From the NCBI GenBank assembly GCA_018713215.1, contig DVFO01000097.1, forward strand, positions 1 to 21,510: a stretch of DNA of 21,510 nt. The letters are read 5' to 3'. The translations under genes and the position numbers were made by a program. How positions within the stretch are numbered: the stretch's first letter is position 1; every line of letters starts with the position of its first letter. This stretch comes from Enterenecus faecium. Lineage in GTDB: Bacteria; Bacillota; Clostridia; Oscillospirales; Oscillospiraceae. The notes under the pieces are model-generated. The model searched no databases. It was not told the origin of the DNA and saw only the letters and a program-made list of their open reading frames with translations. Shown here piece after piece: positions 7,304 through 13,299 of the stretch.

Positions 7304-8497
7304 TTAGCTTCGTTTCTCCAGAATCCGGTCCAGCAGGGCGTGAGCTGCCGCCTCTTTGCTCATCAGGGGCAGTTCCACCGTCTCCTGGTGGTCAATGAGG
7401 GTGAGCACGTTGGTGGCGGTGCCAAACCCGGCCCCCTCCTGCTTGAGGTTGTTGGCGGCAATGAGGTCCAGGTTCTTTTTCTCCAGCTTCTTCCGGGAGT
7501 TTTCCACCATGTCCTGGGTCTCCATGGAGAAGCCGCACAAGAACTGGCCGGGGGCCTTGTGCTGGCCCAGCCAGGCCAAAATGTCCTGGGTACGCACCAG
7601 CTCCAAAGCCAGGTCGTCGCCGCTCTTCTTCATCTTCTCCTCGGCCTGGACGGCGGGGCGATAGTCGGCCACGGCGGCGGCCTTGATGACAATGTCCTGC
7701 TGGTCAAAGCGGCTGGTCACCGCCTCAAACATGTCCTGGGCGGAGCGAATGTCCACCCGCTCCACATGTACCGGGGTGCTCAGCTGGGTGGGCCCAGACA
7801 CCAATGTCACGGTGGCCCCCCGGCTGGCGGCCGCCTTGGCAATGGCGTAGCCCATCGTCCCGGTGGAGTGGTTGGTGAGGTAGCGCACCGGGTCCAGGGC
7901 CTCCTGGGTGGGTCCGGCTGTGACCAGCACCCGCAGCCCCTCCATGTCCTTTTCGTGTCCCACAGCGTGGTCCACGTAGGCCAGCAGCTCCTCCGGCTCG
8001 GGCATTTTCCCCTTGCCCACCGCCCCACAGGCCAGCCGTCCGCTGGCAGGCTGGATGATCTCCCAGCCATACCGCTGCAAGGTGGCCAGATTGTCCTGGG
8101 TCACGGGGTTTTCGTACATCTTGGTGTTCATGGCCGGGGCAGCCAGCTTGGGGCAGTTGCAGGCCAGAACGGTGGTGGTGAGCATGTCGTCGGCCAGACC
8201 GTGGGCCAGCTTGGCCAGCACGTTGGCGGTGGCGGGGGCCACCAGCACCACGTCGGCCTGGTCGGCCAGGGCGATGTGCTCCACCTGGAATTGGTAGTTG
8301 CGGTCGAAGGTGTCCACGCTCACCCGGTTGCCCGTCAGGGACTCAAAGGTGTGGGGCCCAATGAACTCGGTGGCGTTTTTGGTCATCAGGACCTGGACGT
8401 TGGCCCCCTGCTTTACCAGAGCAGAGGCCAGAGAGGCAGATTTATAGCAGGCGATGCCGCCGGTTACACACAGCAGTACGGTCTTTCCCTTTAACAT
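7304..8497 (-). CDS. coaBC: Bifunctional phosphopantothenoylcysteine decarboxylase/synthetase
   Basis: CoaBC couples 4'-phosphopantothenate to cysteine (CoaB, CTP-dependent) and decarboxylates the product to 4'-phosphopantetheine (CoaC, FMN-dependent). The 397-residue protein has the CoaC domain first, with GGIACYKSASL, catalytic His75 in EHIALADQAD, the substrate-binding PAMN at 121-124 and the active-site Cys157 in SGRLACGAVGKGKM. The CoaB domain starts near residue 188 (VLVTAGPTQEALDPVRYL), with NHSTGTMG (209-216) and IKAAAVADYRP (271-281). The ATG at 8497 is chosen over the longer frame upstream because AAAGGAGA lies 8 bases before it and MLKGKTVLLCVTGGIA is the family N terminus. It is divergent from panT-coaX, so four functions of CoA supply sit together. 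Confidence 0.97.
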   Translation of the reverse strand: MLKGKTVLLCVTGGIACYKSASLASALVKQGANVQVLMTKNATEFIGPHTFESLTGNRVSVDTFDRNYQFQVEHIALADQADVVLVAPATANVLAKLAHGLADDMLTTTVLACNCPKLAAPAMNTKMYENPVTQDNLATLQRYGWEIIQPASGRLACGAVGKGKMPEPEELLAYVDHAVGHEKDMEGLRVLVTAGPTQEALDPVRYLTNHSTGTMGYAIAKAAASRGATVTLVSGPTQLSTPVHVERVDIRSAQDMFEAVTSRFDQQDIVIKAAAVADYRPAVQAEEKMKKSGDDLALELVRTQDILAWLGQHKAPGQFLCGFSMETQDMVENSRKKLEKKNLDLIAANNLKQEGAGFGTATNVLTLIDHQETVELPLMSKEAAAHALLDRILEKRS

Positions 8498-8552
8498 GTG
8501 GGTCTCTCCTTTGCGGACGGGCGGAAACAGCCCGCCCCATGGTATCGGGTCG

Positions 8553-8581
8553 ATTATACCAGACCCATCCACTCTTTTCCA
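8553..8581 (-). promoter_or_regulatory. Probable promoter of coaBC
   Basis: On the minus strand TGGAAA (8576-8581), 17 bp and a perfect TATAAT (8553-8558). The -10 lies between GGGTC (8547-8551) and GACCC (8562-8566), an inverted pair that could be an operator but may be chance. Confidence 0.5.
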
Positions 8582-8589
8582 CAATCACA

Positions 8590-8618
8590 TTGCATTTTCT
8601 CTTCCACTCCCGTATAAT
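8590..8618 (+). promoter_or_regulatory. Probable promoter of panT-coaX
   Basis: TTGCAT (8590-8595), 17 bp and TATAAT (8613-8618). The resulting leader of about 125 bases before the panT ATG contains two similar CCCGG(G)ACAGCC segments (about 8630-8642 and 8684-8695) but no regulatory RNA class I recognise. Confidence 0.55.
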
Positions 8619-8750
8619 GTCCTACGTTGCCCGGGACAGCCGGCCGCTGTACTCCTTACGAGACGGCAGACCCATCCCTGAACCCGGACAGCCCATTTTA
8701 TTTTGCGCTGTATCCCAACCATTGGGAACGGCAGCAGGAGGTCAAACATC

Positions 8751-9425
8751 ATGAAACACCAGACAAACCGCTCCAAACGCATCCAGGACATGGCATTTTT
8801 ATCCATGTTCACCGCCGTCATCTTCCTTCTGGCCTTTACCCCACTGGGGCTGATTGACCTGCCCGTCATCAAGGCCACCATTCTCCACGTCCCGGTGATT
8901 CTGGGCTCCATTTTGATGGGACCTAAGAAGGGCGCCTTTCTGGGGGCCATGTTTGGCCTGTCCAGCCTGATTAAAAATACCATGATGCCCAGCCTGTCCG
9001 CCTTCGTCTTCACCCCCCTCATCCCTGTGCCCGGCTCGGACATGGGCAGCCCCTGGGCTCTGTTCGTCTGCTTTGTCCCCCGCATCCTGGTGGGTGTCAC
9101 CCCCTGGCTGGTGTACACCCTGTTCCGCCGCCTGTCCCGCGCCTCCGGCGTACAGGTTATTTCCCTGGTGCTGGCCGCTGTGGTGGGTGCCCTGACCAAC
9201 ACCGCCCTGGTCATGGGCTCCATCGGCGTGCTCTTTGCCGACGCCTACGCCGCCGCTCAGGGCATCTCGGTGGATGCCCTCATGGGCTTCATTCTCAGCA
9301 TCGTGGCCGCCAACGGCATTCCTGAGGCCATTGTGGCTGCCGTAGTCACCCCCGCCGTGTGCGTGCCCCTGATCCATGCCTTAAAGCTGGATGTGCGCCC
9401 CTTGACCAACCAGCAGGCGGTGTAA
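8751..9425 (+). CDS. panT: ECF transporter S component, probable pantothenate transporter PanT
   Basis: This is a 224-residue integral membrane protein with about six hydrophobic segments, resembling substrate-binding S components of energy-coupling factor vitamin transporters. The N terminus RIQDMAFLSMFTAVIFLLAF and the following loop IDLPVIKATILHVPVILGSILMG are typical of the PanT-like group. The substrate is inferred from context: it is directly followed by the pantothenate kinase gene coaX (3-base gap) and is divergent from coaBC, so pantothenate uptake is the natural role. The EcfA/EcfA'/EcfT energising module is not encoded in this window. The start at 8751 has AGGAGGT at 8735-8741; the longer upstream frame lacks one. 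Confidence 0.8.
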   Translation: MKHQTNRSKRIQDMAFLSMFTAVIFLLAFTPLGLIDLPVIKATILHVPVILGSILMGPKKGAFLGAMFGLSSLIKNTMMPSLSAFVFTPLIPVPGSDMGSPWALFVCFVPRILVGVTPWLVYTLFRRLSRASGVQVISLVLAAVVGALTNTALVMGSIGVLFADAYAAAQGISVDALMGFILSIVAANGIPEAIVAAVVTPAVCVPLIHALKLDVRPLTNQQAV

Positions 9426-9428
9426 GCC

Positions 9429-10190
9429 ATGCTACTTACCGTTGACATTGGCAATACCACTGTGGCTCTGGCGGGATTTGTGGGCCAGGAGCTGACCGTT
9501 TTGCACCGGGTCCCCAGCGACACCACCCTGGAAGTCTCCCAGTGGGTGGAGGTGCTGGAGGGATACCTGGCCCAGTGTCCCCCCATCCAGGGGGTAGCCC
9601 TCTCCTCGGTGGTCCCCGCCCTCACCCCCCGTGTCAGCCAGGCCCTGTCCCACCTGACGGGTACCCAGGTGCTCACGGTGGATGCCAGCACCCCCACCGG
9701 GCTCTCTCTGGAAGGGTACCAGGGTGCCACCCTGGGCACCGACCGGGTGGTGGACTGCGTGGCAGCCCTGGGCCTGTGTGCGCCCCCGCTGGCCGTCTTT
9801 GACATGGGCACCGCCACCACCCTGTCGGTGGTGGGCAAAGACCGGACCTTTCTGGGGGGCATGATTCTCCCCGGCCTGTCCCTGTCCCTGGAGGCCCTCA
9901 GCGCCAAGGCCGCCCAACTGCCCCCCATCACCCTCTCCCCACCGGAAGAGGTCATCGGCCGGGACACTGAACGCTGTATGCGCTACGGGGCCCTCTACGG
10001 GGCCGCCGGGGCCATCGAAGGCATTGTGGCCCGGCTGGAGGAGGAGCTGGGCCCCCTCACCGTGGTACTCACCGGGGGCAACAGTACCCATGTGCGCCCC
10101 CTGCTGCGCATCCCCGTTTTGTGGGAACCCCACCTCACCTTTCGGGGCCTGCGGGAGGTGTGGCTTCACCAGCACCCAACAGCCAAATAA
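9429..10190 (+). CDS. coaX: Type III pantothenate kinase
   Basis: CoaX phosphorylates pantothenate, the first committed step of CoA synthesis; the type III enzyme is in the acetate and sugar kinase (ASKHA) superfamily, resists feedback by CoA and needs a monovalent cation. Family motifs are DIGNT (6-10, phosphate-binding), GTDR (103-106), FDMGTATTLSVV from 124, and GGMILPGLSLSLEAL from 143, then a C-terminal GALYGAAGAIEGIV and VLTGGNS. The 253-residue length is normal. Its ATG lies 3 bases after the panT stop codon with no strong ribosome binding site, so translation is likely coupled to panT. It is followed by a strong two-way terminator shared with spo0A. Confidence 0.96.
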   Translation: MLLTVDIGNTTVALAGFVGQELTVLHRVPSDTTLEVSQWVEVLEGYLAQCPPIQGVALSSVVPALTPRVSQALSHLTGTQVLTVDASTPTGLSLEGYQGATLGTDRVVDCVAALGLCAPPLAVFDMGTATTLSVVGKDRTFLGGMILPGLSLSLEALSAKAAQLPPITLSPPEEVIGRDTERCMRYGALYGAAGAIEGIVARLEEELGPLTVVLTGGNSTHVRPLLRIPVLWEPHLTFRGLREVWLHQHPTAK

Positions 10191-10240
10191 AAAACAGCAC
10201 AGCGGTGGAACCAACGCGTCCACTGCTGTGCTGTTTCTTC
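10191..10240. terminator. Bidirectional terminator between coaX and spo0A
   Basis: A long stem pairs 10192-10203 with 10225-10236, continues through a G-U pair and GTGGA/TCCAC (10205-10209 with 10219-10223), and closes a 9-base loop. A-rich and T-rich flanks on both sides suit termination of both convergent genes. Confidence 0.85.
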
Positions 10241-10243
10241 TCC

Positions 10244-11005
10244 TCAGCCTGCCCGTTTGTCCCGCTCCAGGGCGATGCGGTCGGCAATCATGGCGATAAA
10301 CTCGCTGTTGGTGGGCTTGCCCTTGGTGTTGGACACGGTGTAGCCGAAGTACCACTGCAACACCTCCAGGTCGCCCCGGTCCCAGGCCACCTCGATGGCG
10401 TGGCGGATGGCCCGCTCCACCCGGCTGGCGGTGGTGCCAAACCGTTTGGCCACCTCGGGATAGAGCACCTTTGTCACGGCGTTGATCATCCCCATATCCT
10501 CCACCGCCATGGCAATGGCCACCCGGAGATACTGGTAGCCCTTGATGTGGGCGGGCACCCCGATCTCATGGATGATGGAGGTGATCTTCCGTTCTAAATC
10601 CCACTCTTCCTCCTCCTGGTGGGTCTGGCGCTCCTGGGTCTGATCGCACAGCTGGGCCATGCGCTCCACCACCGCAGACAGACGGCAGGGCTTGAGCATG
10701 CAGTAGTCCGCCCCCCGCTCCTTCACCTGCTGGGCCAGGGCGGAATGGGAAAAGGCGGAGAGCACCACCACCCTGGGCCGGTTGGGCCCCAGCTGCTCCA
10801 GTACCTCCAACCCGTCCATCCCGGTGAGCATCAAGTCCATGATAATCCCCTGGGGCTGATGCTTGGCCACCAGGTCCAACAGCGCTTCCCCGTCCCCGGT
10901 CTGGGCCACGACCTCCATATCCTCACGGTCCCCCAGGGCGTCCGCCAACATCCCGCGGTACTCCTCTGAGGCATCCGCAATGATGATCTTCTTCACATCG
11001 CTCAT
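10244..11005 (-). CDS. spo0A: Sporulation master regulator Spo0A
   Basis: Spo0A is the response regulator that commits the cell to sporulation. The 253-residue protein has a receiver domain (1-118) with phosphoacceptor Asp57 (IIMDLMLTGMDG), Ser83 in place of the usual Thr, and Lys105 in MLKPC. The acidic pocket is unusual: it keeps Asp11 but has Ala12 where Bacillus has a second Asp. A charged linker (TQERQTHQEEEEWDLERK) leads to the Spo0A C-terminal DNA-binding domain, with the recognition helix SRVERAIRHAIEVAWDRG (about 194-211) and the signature GKPTNSEFIAMIAD (about 229-242). The start at 11005 has AAAGGA about 11 bases upstream. The gene is normally next to spoIVB, which here lies about 5.8 kb away on the same strand. 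Confidence 0.97.
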   Translation of the reverse strand: MSDVKKIIIADASEEYRGMLADALGDREDMEVVAQTGDGEALLDLVAKHQPQGIIMDLMLTGMDGLEVLEQLGPNRPRVVVLSAFSHSALAQQVKERGADYCMLKPCRLSAVVERMAQLCDQTQERQTHQEEEEWDLERKITSIIHEIGVPAHIKGYQYLRVAIAMAVEDMGMINAVTKVLYPEVAKRFGTTASRVERAIRHAIEVAWDRGDLEVLQWYFGYTVSNTKGKPTNSEFIAMIADRIALERDKRAG

Positions 11006-11068
11006 CTGTGTGACAATCCTTTCTCAAGTGGAGTCAGTCTGGTTTTACCATCTTTTTCCTGTACCTCT

Positions 11069-11097
11069 AAAATACCACAGAATGCCCGATCTGGCAA
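11069..11097 (-). promoter_or_regulatory. Sigma-A type promoter of spo0A
   Basis: On the minus strand TTGCCA (11092-11097, 5 of 6) is followed after 17 bp by TATTTT (11069-11074, 4 of 6). The leader to the ATG would be about 55-60 bases. Two Spo0A-box-like sites lie about 20-37 bases upstream of the -35. Confidence 0.55.
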
Positions 11098-11116
11098 GCC
11101 ATAGTTTCCACTTTCG

Positions 11117-11134
11117 TTCGACAGGATTGTCAAA
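11117..11134. promoter_or_regulatory. Inverted pair of 0A-box-like sites upstream of spo0A
   Basis: TTCGACA (11117-11123) is a perfect complement of the 0A box TGTCGAA, and TGTCAAA (11128-11134) matches it at 6 of 7 positions in the opposite orientation, with 4 bases between. Spo0A is known to bind its own promoter region in other spore formers, so autoregulation is the natural reading. Confidence 0.6.
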
Positions 11135-11184
11135 TTTTGTAATCTATCAACTGCTGTTTTTCCTACAGGATGATTGAAGTTTCG

Positions 11185-12069
11185 TTATTTGTTCTTGTTA
11201 TTGTAGTAAAAGAGCATGGAGCGGTACAACATGACCCCCACCACCAGAGGGAAGACAATCCCCAGCACCACCCCATCCAAGGTGGCCAGGAAGGGCAGCC
11301 CGCCGTTGCGTGCCACCATCATCACCGACACCAAAATCATGACCAGGGGAATCCAGGCAAAGTGCAGCAGCTTCATGGCCCGCTTCTTCCCGGCGGGCAG
11401 GTCCGGTTCCAAGGTCTCCGGGTGCTTGGCGGTGCAGCGCACCGTGGCAACCGGCGCCCGGCCCATCTGGGTGTACAGCCGCTCTGCGGTGTACTCCACC
11501 CCATCCAGCGTAAATTCCGGGTACATCCCCTCTTTGGTGATGGTGATGTCCACCTCGTTCTCCCGGGCGAAGTCCAACAGTGCCTGGGTAAACTCCCGGG
11601 CGTTGGTCACGGCCCCCTCGGGGATATAGGTAAAGGTGGCCTTCTGGAGGAACTTGCACATCTTTTTGTAGTCCTCTCTCCACTGGGTAAACAGGTGCTT
11701 CCGGTTCTCCTCCCGGTCCATCTCCCGCAGAATGGCGTCCACCTCCACGTCCCCGCTCAGCCCCTGAAGGGATTTACAAAACCGGATAGCGGTCTGTACC
11801 TCCTGCACCCGCTCCCGCAGCTGCCGCTCCTGGGCCGTGGCGGCGTCCTCCAGGGACATCTTCCCGTCCAATACCTTTTGAATCTCCTCCAGGGGCATAT
11901 CCACCATGCGCAGGGCTCGGATGAGCTTGAGCCGCTCGATATCCTGGGACGAGTAGTCCCGGTAGTCGTTGTCCTGATTGCGGGCGGGATGCAGCATTCC
12001 CTTCTGCTCATAAAATCGGATGTTGCGCTTGGAAATTCCCGTCAGTTTCTCTGCCTCTTTGATATTCAT
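11185..12069 (-). CDS. MerR family regulator with two C-terminal membrane helices
   Basis: This is a 294-residue protein. Residues 1-70 are a MerR winged-helix DNA-binding domain (MNIKEAEKLTGISKRNIRFYEQKG, then YRDYSSQDIERLKLIRALR), followed by a coiled-coil-like dimerisation helix (about 72-100). The middle (about 105-225) is not one I recognise. The C terminus has two hydrophobic segments (about 234-254 and 264-284), so the regulator is probably membrane-attached, which is uncommon for the family. The ATG at 12069 is preferred because GGAGG lies about 9 bases upstream. Directly upstream is a promoter with a 19-bp spacer and a dyad, the usual target of MerR proteins, which implies autoregulation. 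No obvious partner gene is co-transcribed. The signal is unknown. Confidence 0.88.
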   Translation of the reverse strand: MNIKEAEKLTGISKRNIRFYEQKGMLHPARNQDNDYRDYSSQDIERLKLIRALRMVDMPLEEIQKVLDGKMSLEDAATAQERQLRERVQEVQTAIRFCKSLQGLSGDVEVDAILREMDREENRKHLFTQWREDYKKMCKFLQKATFTYIPEGAVTNAREFTQALLDFARENEVDITITKEGMYPEFTLDGVEYTAERLYTQMGRAPVATVRCTAKHPETLEPDLPAGKKRAMKLLHFAWIPLVMILVSVMMVARNGGLPFLATLDGVVLGIVFPLVVGVMLYRSMLFYYNNKNK

Positions 12070-12099
12070 ATCATGCGCCTCCTCTCTGGCTCTGGTGTC

Positions 12100-12130
12100 A
12101 AAATACACCTTTCATCTGGTGGAAGGTCAA
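12100..12130 (-). promoter_or_regulatory. MerR-type promoter/operator with 19-bp spacer
   Basis: On the minus strand TTGACC (12125-12130) and TATTTT (12100-12105) are 19 bp apart, the overlong spacing typical of MerR-controlled promoters. The spacer edges carry an inverted repeat, ACCTT and AAGGT (12107-12111 and 12123-12127) with 11 bases between. It lies about 31 bases before the merR-family start codon. Confidence 0.65.
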
Positions 12131-12172
12131 GGGTTTTTGCAAAAAAGATTTCCTTTCACCCACAGAAACAAC

Positions 12173-12207
12173 CAGCCAAGAGGCGGACACATCCCGCCTC
12201 TTGGCTG
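12173..12207 (-). terminator. Rho-independent terminator after the 82-residue membrane protein gene
   Basis: A perfect 14-bp stem (12173-12186 with 12194-12207) with a 7-base loop begins 4 bases after the stop codon of the gene at 12211-12459 and leads into GTTGTTTCT on the minus strand. Confidence 0.85.
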
Positions 12208-12210
12208 CTC

Positions 12211-12459
12211 TCACGGATTCTCTTGGGTTTCCTCGGCCTGTCGTTTTCTGTAATCCTCCACCAAGGCCGAACGGAAAATAAAGGCGCCCACAATCAGGGG
12301 CAGCATGACGGCGGCCGCAACGCTGCCATTGGCCAACACCACCGCCACCTCCGTGACGATCATGCCCAGCAGCACCCAGCCCAGCCGATAGCGCCGGAAG
12401 GTGCTCACATGCTCCCGACGGTTGCGGGGGCGCTGACGTTCTTTTTCTTGTTCCATCAT
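12211..12459 (-). CDS. Small two-helix membrane protein, function unknown
   Basis: This is an 82-residue hypothetical protein. A basic N terminus (RQRPRNRREHVSTFRRYR) precedes two hydrophobic segments (about 27-44 and 47-63), and the tail is charged (EDYRKRQAEETQENP). That arrangement suggests a small inner-membrane hairpin with both ends in the cytoplasm. Two adjacent ATG codons start the gene, with GAGGAGG shortly upstream. It begins 20 bases after the stop codon of the GYD-repeat gene, so the two form an operon ending at a strong terminator. I do not recognise a family and assign no function. Confidence 0.75.
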   Translation of the reverse strand: MMEQEKERQRPRNRREHVSTFRRYRLGWVLLGMIVTEVAVVLANGSVAAAVMLPLIVGAFIFRSALVEDYRKRQAEETQENP

Positions 12460-12479
12460 CCAAGTTCCTCCTCATCTCA

Positions 12480-13214
12480 TCACAAAGGAATGCGCTCATT
12501 GCGGTAGACGGTAATCAGCTGGTTGTCGCTGGAAAAAATGTACACATAGCCGTGGTAAATCAGCACCACGCCGTCCCCGTGCTGCTCCTGAATCTCCTGC
12601 ACCAGCCGGGCGGAGGTGCGTTTGAGCTGCCGGGCGCTTTTGCCGAAGCAGTAGGCCTTCATGGCCAGGTCCTGGAGGTTCTCCAACGTCTTTCCCTGCA
12701 TCCGCTCCAGCATGCGCTCCTTGGCGTGGACCGTCACCCCCACCGGATAGCGCTGGGGGCTGAGAAAGCCCTCGGAGCTGTACAAGGAGTCTGCATAATC
12801 GGCCACATCGTAGAGGCGATTATACCGCCCCTGTAGGTCCTTACCATGGATATTATATCCCCGGCGGTCGTAGCCCTCCCGATCATAGCCCTGCTTATCA
12901 TAGCCAAATCGGTCATAGCCCTCTCGATTGTAGCCCCGGGAATCATACCCCTGCCAATCATACCCGTTGCGGTCATAGCCCCGGGTGTCATACCCCAGGC
13001 GGTCATAGCCTTCCCGGTCGTAACCTCGGGGGTCATACCCCTCTTCATCGTACTGCTTCTCCCGCCAGGCGGGCGTTCCGCTGGGGGGACCCGAGCGTCT
13101 GTTCCGGTGGGACGGAAGAACCGCCCACACAATCACCGCCACGCCCGAGAGCACCAGCACTACAACCAGCCCGATCAGCAATTTCCAAGTGTCCAAGGTC
13201 TGCACCTGCCTCAT
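12480..13214 (-). CDS. Membrane-anchored GYD-repeat protein with a C-terminal small HTH-less globular domain
   Basis: This is a 244-residue protein of unknown function. Residues about 10-33 form one transmembrane helix. Residues 55-124 hold 14 consecutive five-residue units of the type Y-D/N-x-x-G, with Tyr at 55, 60, 65 and so on to 120 without a break in register. The globular C terminus (about 160-244) has HAKERMLERM, LAMKAYCFGKSARQLKR, and YHGYVYIFSSDNQLITVYR. It resembles small Clostridial hypothetical proteins with an H-x-K-x-R helix and a YIF...LITV strand pair, and more distantly DUF4258 or RelE/BECR-like folds; that link is my inference. Start uncertain: ATG at 13214 has no ribosome binding site, and a possible -10 (TAGAAT, 13228-13233) lies very close, so GTG at 13205 or TTG at 13196 are alternatives. 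Confidence 0.8.
   Translation of the reverse strand: MRQVQTLDTWKLLIGLVVVLVLSGVAVIVWAVLPSHRNRRSGPPSGTPAWREKQYDEEGYDPRGYDREGYDRLGYDTRGYDRNGYDWQGYDSRGYNREGYDRFGYDKQGYDREGYDRRGYNIHGKDLQGRYNRLYDVADYADSLYSSEGFLSPQRYPVGVTVHAKERMLERMQGKTLENLQDLAMKAYCFGKSARQLKRTSARLVQEIQEQHGDGVVLIYHGYVYIFSSDNQLITVYRNERIPL
12843..13052 (-). repeat. In-gene tandem array of 15-base units encoding GYD-type repeats
   Basis: Fourteen units of 15 bases encode the five-residue repeat. The units differ at many third positions and at the two variable codons, so the protein pattern is kept while the DNA has drifted. That argues for selection on the repeat rather than a very recent slippage expansion. Confidence 0.85.
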
Positions 13215-13270
13215 CTGTATTAGGTTTATTCTACCATAAAGTCTTCAAAAAAGACAGAGGGAAAACATAA

Positions 13271-13294
13271 GGCGGAAGCGATCCAGCTTCCGCC
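13271..13294 (-). terminator. Rho-independent terminator after the 248-residue membrane protein gene
   Basis: A perfect 9-bp GGCGGAAGC/GCTTCCGCC stem (13271-13279 with 13286-13294) begins a few bases after the stop codon at 13300 and ends in TTATGTTTT on the minus strand. Confidence 0.8.
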
Positions 13295-13299
13295 CTGTT

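Larger units (their letters stand above)
7052..7305. repeat. Inverted-repeat-bounded structured intergenic element between luxS and coaBC
   Basis: The 254-base gap between two convergent genes is bounded by a 24-base inverted repeat (7052-7075 with 7283-7305, one base deleted). Inside, after the luxS terminator, are AGCGTGTCGAA/TTCGACACGCT (7090-7100 with 7105-7115) and a four-part nested fold. That fold has CTTCTCA with TGAGAAG (7114-7120 with 7205-7211), an AAAAATG/CATTTTT hairpin, CAGCCCGC with GCGGGCTG (7149-7156 with 7199-7206), and a 9-bp AATCGGGTC/GACCCGATT hairpin (7066-7190 region; arms 7166-7174 and 7182-7190). No coding sequence is convincing. The right outer arm includes the coaBC stop codon. 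It looks like a non-autonomous repeat inserted into a terminator; that it recurs elsewhere is inference. Confidence 0.6.

Noticed and set aside
7211..8494. Long open frame on the plus strand opposite coaBC
   Set aside because: Same cause; it begins inside the intergenic repeat, has no ribosome binding site, and its product is low-complexity.
8625..8750. Leader of panT considered as a vitamin riboswitch
   Set aside because: No TPP, FMN, cobalamin or other known riboswitch core is visible and no switching hairpin was found, only two similar short segments.
11170..12507. Long plus-strand frame opposite the MerR gene
   Set aside because: Shadow of the MerR-family gene and its neighbour; no start signals and no recognisable domain.
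12843..13052. Regularly spaced 15-base repeats, considered as a CRISPR or intergenic satellite
   Set aside because: Units are contiguous, lie in frame inside a gene and encode a constant peptide motif; there are no spacers.
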